Under the pieces are notes generated by a model, which was not told the origin of the DNA, made no database searches, and saw only the letters and a program-made list of their open reading frames with translations. From positions 1 to 6,310 of the forward strand of contig CAMZDY010000062.1 of the NCBI GenBank assembly GCA_947305585.1: 6,310 nucleotides of DNA. The letters are read 5' to 3'. Numbering within the stretch: position 1 is the stretch's first letter; every line of letters begins with the position of its first letter. The stretch comes from an uncultured Verrucomicrobiota bacterium (lineage in GTDB: Bacteria > Verrucomicrobiota > Kiritimatiellia > RFP12 > UBA1067). Below, one piece after another: positions 5,837 to 6,310 of this stretch. A program made the translations under genes and the position numbers.

Positions 5837-6238
5837 ATGGCAACGTTGAAAGTTATTTCCGCAGGAACCGGCAGCCGCAAGACGGCTACCGCGCGCGTGA
5901 CTCTCGTGGAGGGCTCGGGCGAGTGGAAGGTTAACGGCGAGAAGCTGGAAGACTACATCCAGTCCGAAGCGCTGCGCGACTATCTCAAGCAGCCGATTTC
6001 CATTTCCGGCTACGATCTGACCAAGGTCGACGTGGTGGCGTACGCCAAGGGCGGCGGCATTTCGGGTCAGGCCGGTGCGATTCGCCACGGTCTTTCCCGC
6101 GCGCTCGTCAAGGCGGACGAAACCGTCAAGGAAGCGCTCAAGAAGGCCGGATGCCTTACTCGCGACAGCCGTATGAAGGAGCGCAAGAAACCCGGTCAGC
6201 CGGGCGCCCGCAAGCGCTTCCAGTTCTCGAAGCGTTAA
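5837..6238 (+). CDS. rpsI: 30S ribosomal protein S9
   Basis: S9 sits in the head of the small subunit, and its C-terminal tail reaches the P-site tRNA. The 133-aa product is close to the usual size (E. coli 130). It shows GTGSRKTATARV (10-21), the conserved YAKGGGISGQAGAIRHG (69-85), a Lys/Arg-rich helix region with TRDSRMKERKKPG, and the hallmark terminal RFQFSKR, whose last Arg contacts tRNA. It lies 13 nt after rplM with its own strong ribosome site and shares the upstream promoter. The next ORF starts 2 nt after its stop, so the transcript probably continues. Confidence 0.97.
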   Translation: MATLKVISAGTGSRKTATARVTLVEGSGEWKVNGEKLEDYIQSEALRDYLKQPISISGYDLTKVDVVAYAKGGGISGQAGAIRHGLSRALVKADETVKEALKKAGCLTRDSRMKERKKPGQPGARKRFQFSKR

Positions 6239-6240
6239 TC

Positions 6241-6310
6241 ATGGCTTTGGGATTTCTATCGAAGATCGCCCAGGTGTTGGGGGTGGGTGGCAAGAAGCAG
6301 CCTAAACCGC
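6241..6310 (+). CDS. Unidentified ORF, N-terminal fragment, cut by window end
   Basis: An ATG 2 nt after the rpsI stop opens a frame that stays open for 23 codons to the window edge. The visible peptide begins MALGFLSKIAQVLGVGG, a short amphipathic stretch, and continues with a basic, proline-containing segment (KKQPKP). There is no clear Shine-Dalgarno sequence, so coupling to rpsI termination would be needed. The tight spacing and absence of a terminator suggest a co-transcribed gene. The fragment is too short to assign to a family. Confidence 0.5.
   Translation, partial: MALGFLSKIAQVLGVGGKKQPKP

Noticed and set aside
5280..5849. 189-codon + strand frame overlapping the leader and rplM
   Set aside because: It is a frame-shifted shadow of rplM with repetitive Arg/Gly content and no start context.
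1..6310. Mobile element, attachment site, CRISPR array or defence system
   Set aside because: There is no transposase, integrase, terminal inverted repeat, spaced direct repeat array or duplicated tRNA end; all genes are core housekeeping types.

Overview
The window reads as an ordinary, densely packed bacterial chromosomal segment. It is GC-rich, all genes lie on the + strand, and most genes overlap or nearly touch. Long antisense and out-of-frame ORFs are common but are by-products of the high GC content. The A and B topoisomerase subunits belong to the short ParC/ParE lineage best known from Bacteroidota. Together with high GC, Shine-Dalgarno (SD) initiation and a CCA-encoded tRNA, this suggests a member of the PVC/FCB groups, possibly Verrucomicrobiota or Kiritimatiellota. 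That placement is an inference from remembered family features, not from a search.

Layout. Positions 1-51 are the 3' part of tRNA-Asn(GUU), followed at 60-84 by an intrinsic terminator. A tight run of five genes follows: topoisomerase IV subunit B (109-1956), subunit A (1976-4069), a DUF167/YggU protein with a TTG start (4066-4320), a compact Sua5/YciO/YrdC threonylcarbamoyl-AMP synthase (4317-4823) and QueD (4820-5266). The gap between the first two is 19 nt, and each of the last three junctions is a 4-nt start/stop overlap, so this is very likely one transcription unit with translational coupling.

A second unit begins inside the end of queD. A consensus sigma-70-type promoter (TTGACA, 18 bp, TATAAT) overlaps the last queD codons. 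It should drive a leader of about 118 nt with foldable inverted repeats, then rplM (L13, 5392-5823) and rpsI (S9, 5837-6238). An unidentified ORF starts 2 nt after rpsI and runs off the window.

Functionally the window combines chromosome decatenation (topoisomerase IV), tRNA modification (t6A37 via Sua5, queuosine-34 via QueD) and ribosome assembly (L13, S9). The tRNA-Asn at the left edge carries G34 and A37, the expected substrate positions of both modification pathways. I found no mobile element, CRISPR array or clearly novel system. The points most worth a second look are the rplM promoter and leader, the non-canonical residues at quinolone-contact positions in both topoisomerase subunits, and the shortened Sua5.
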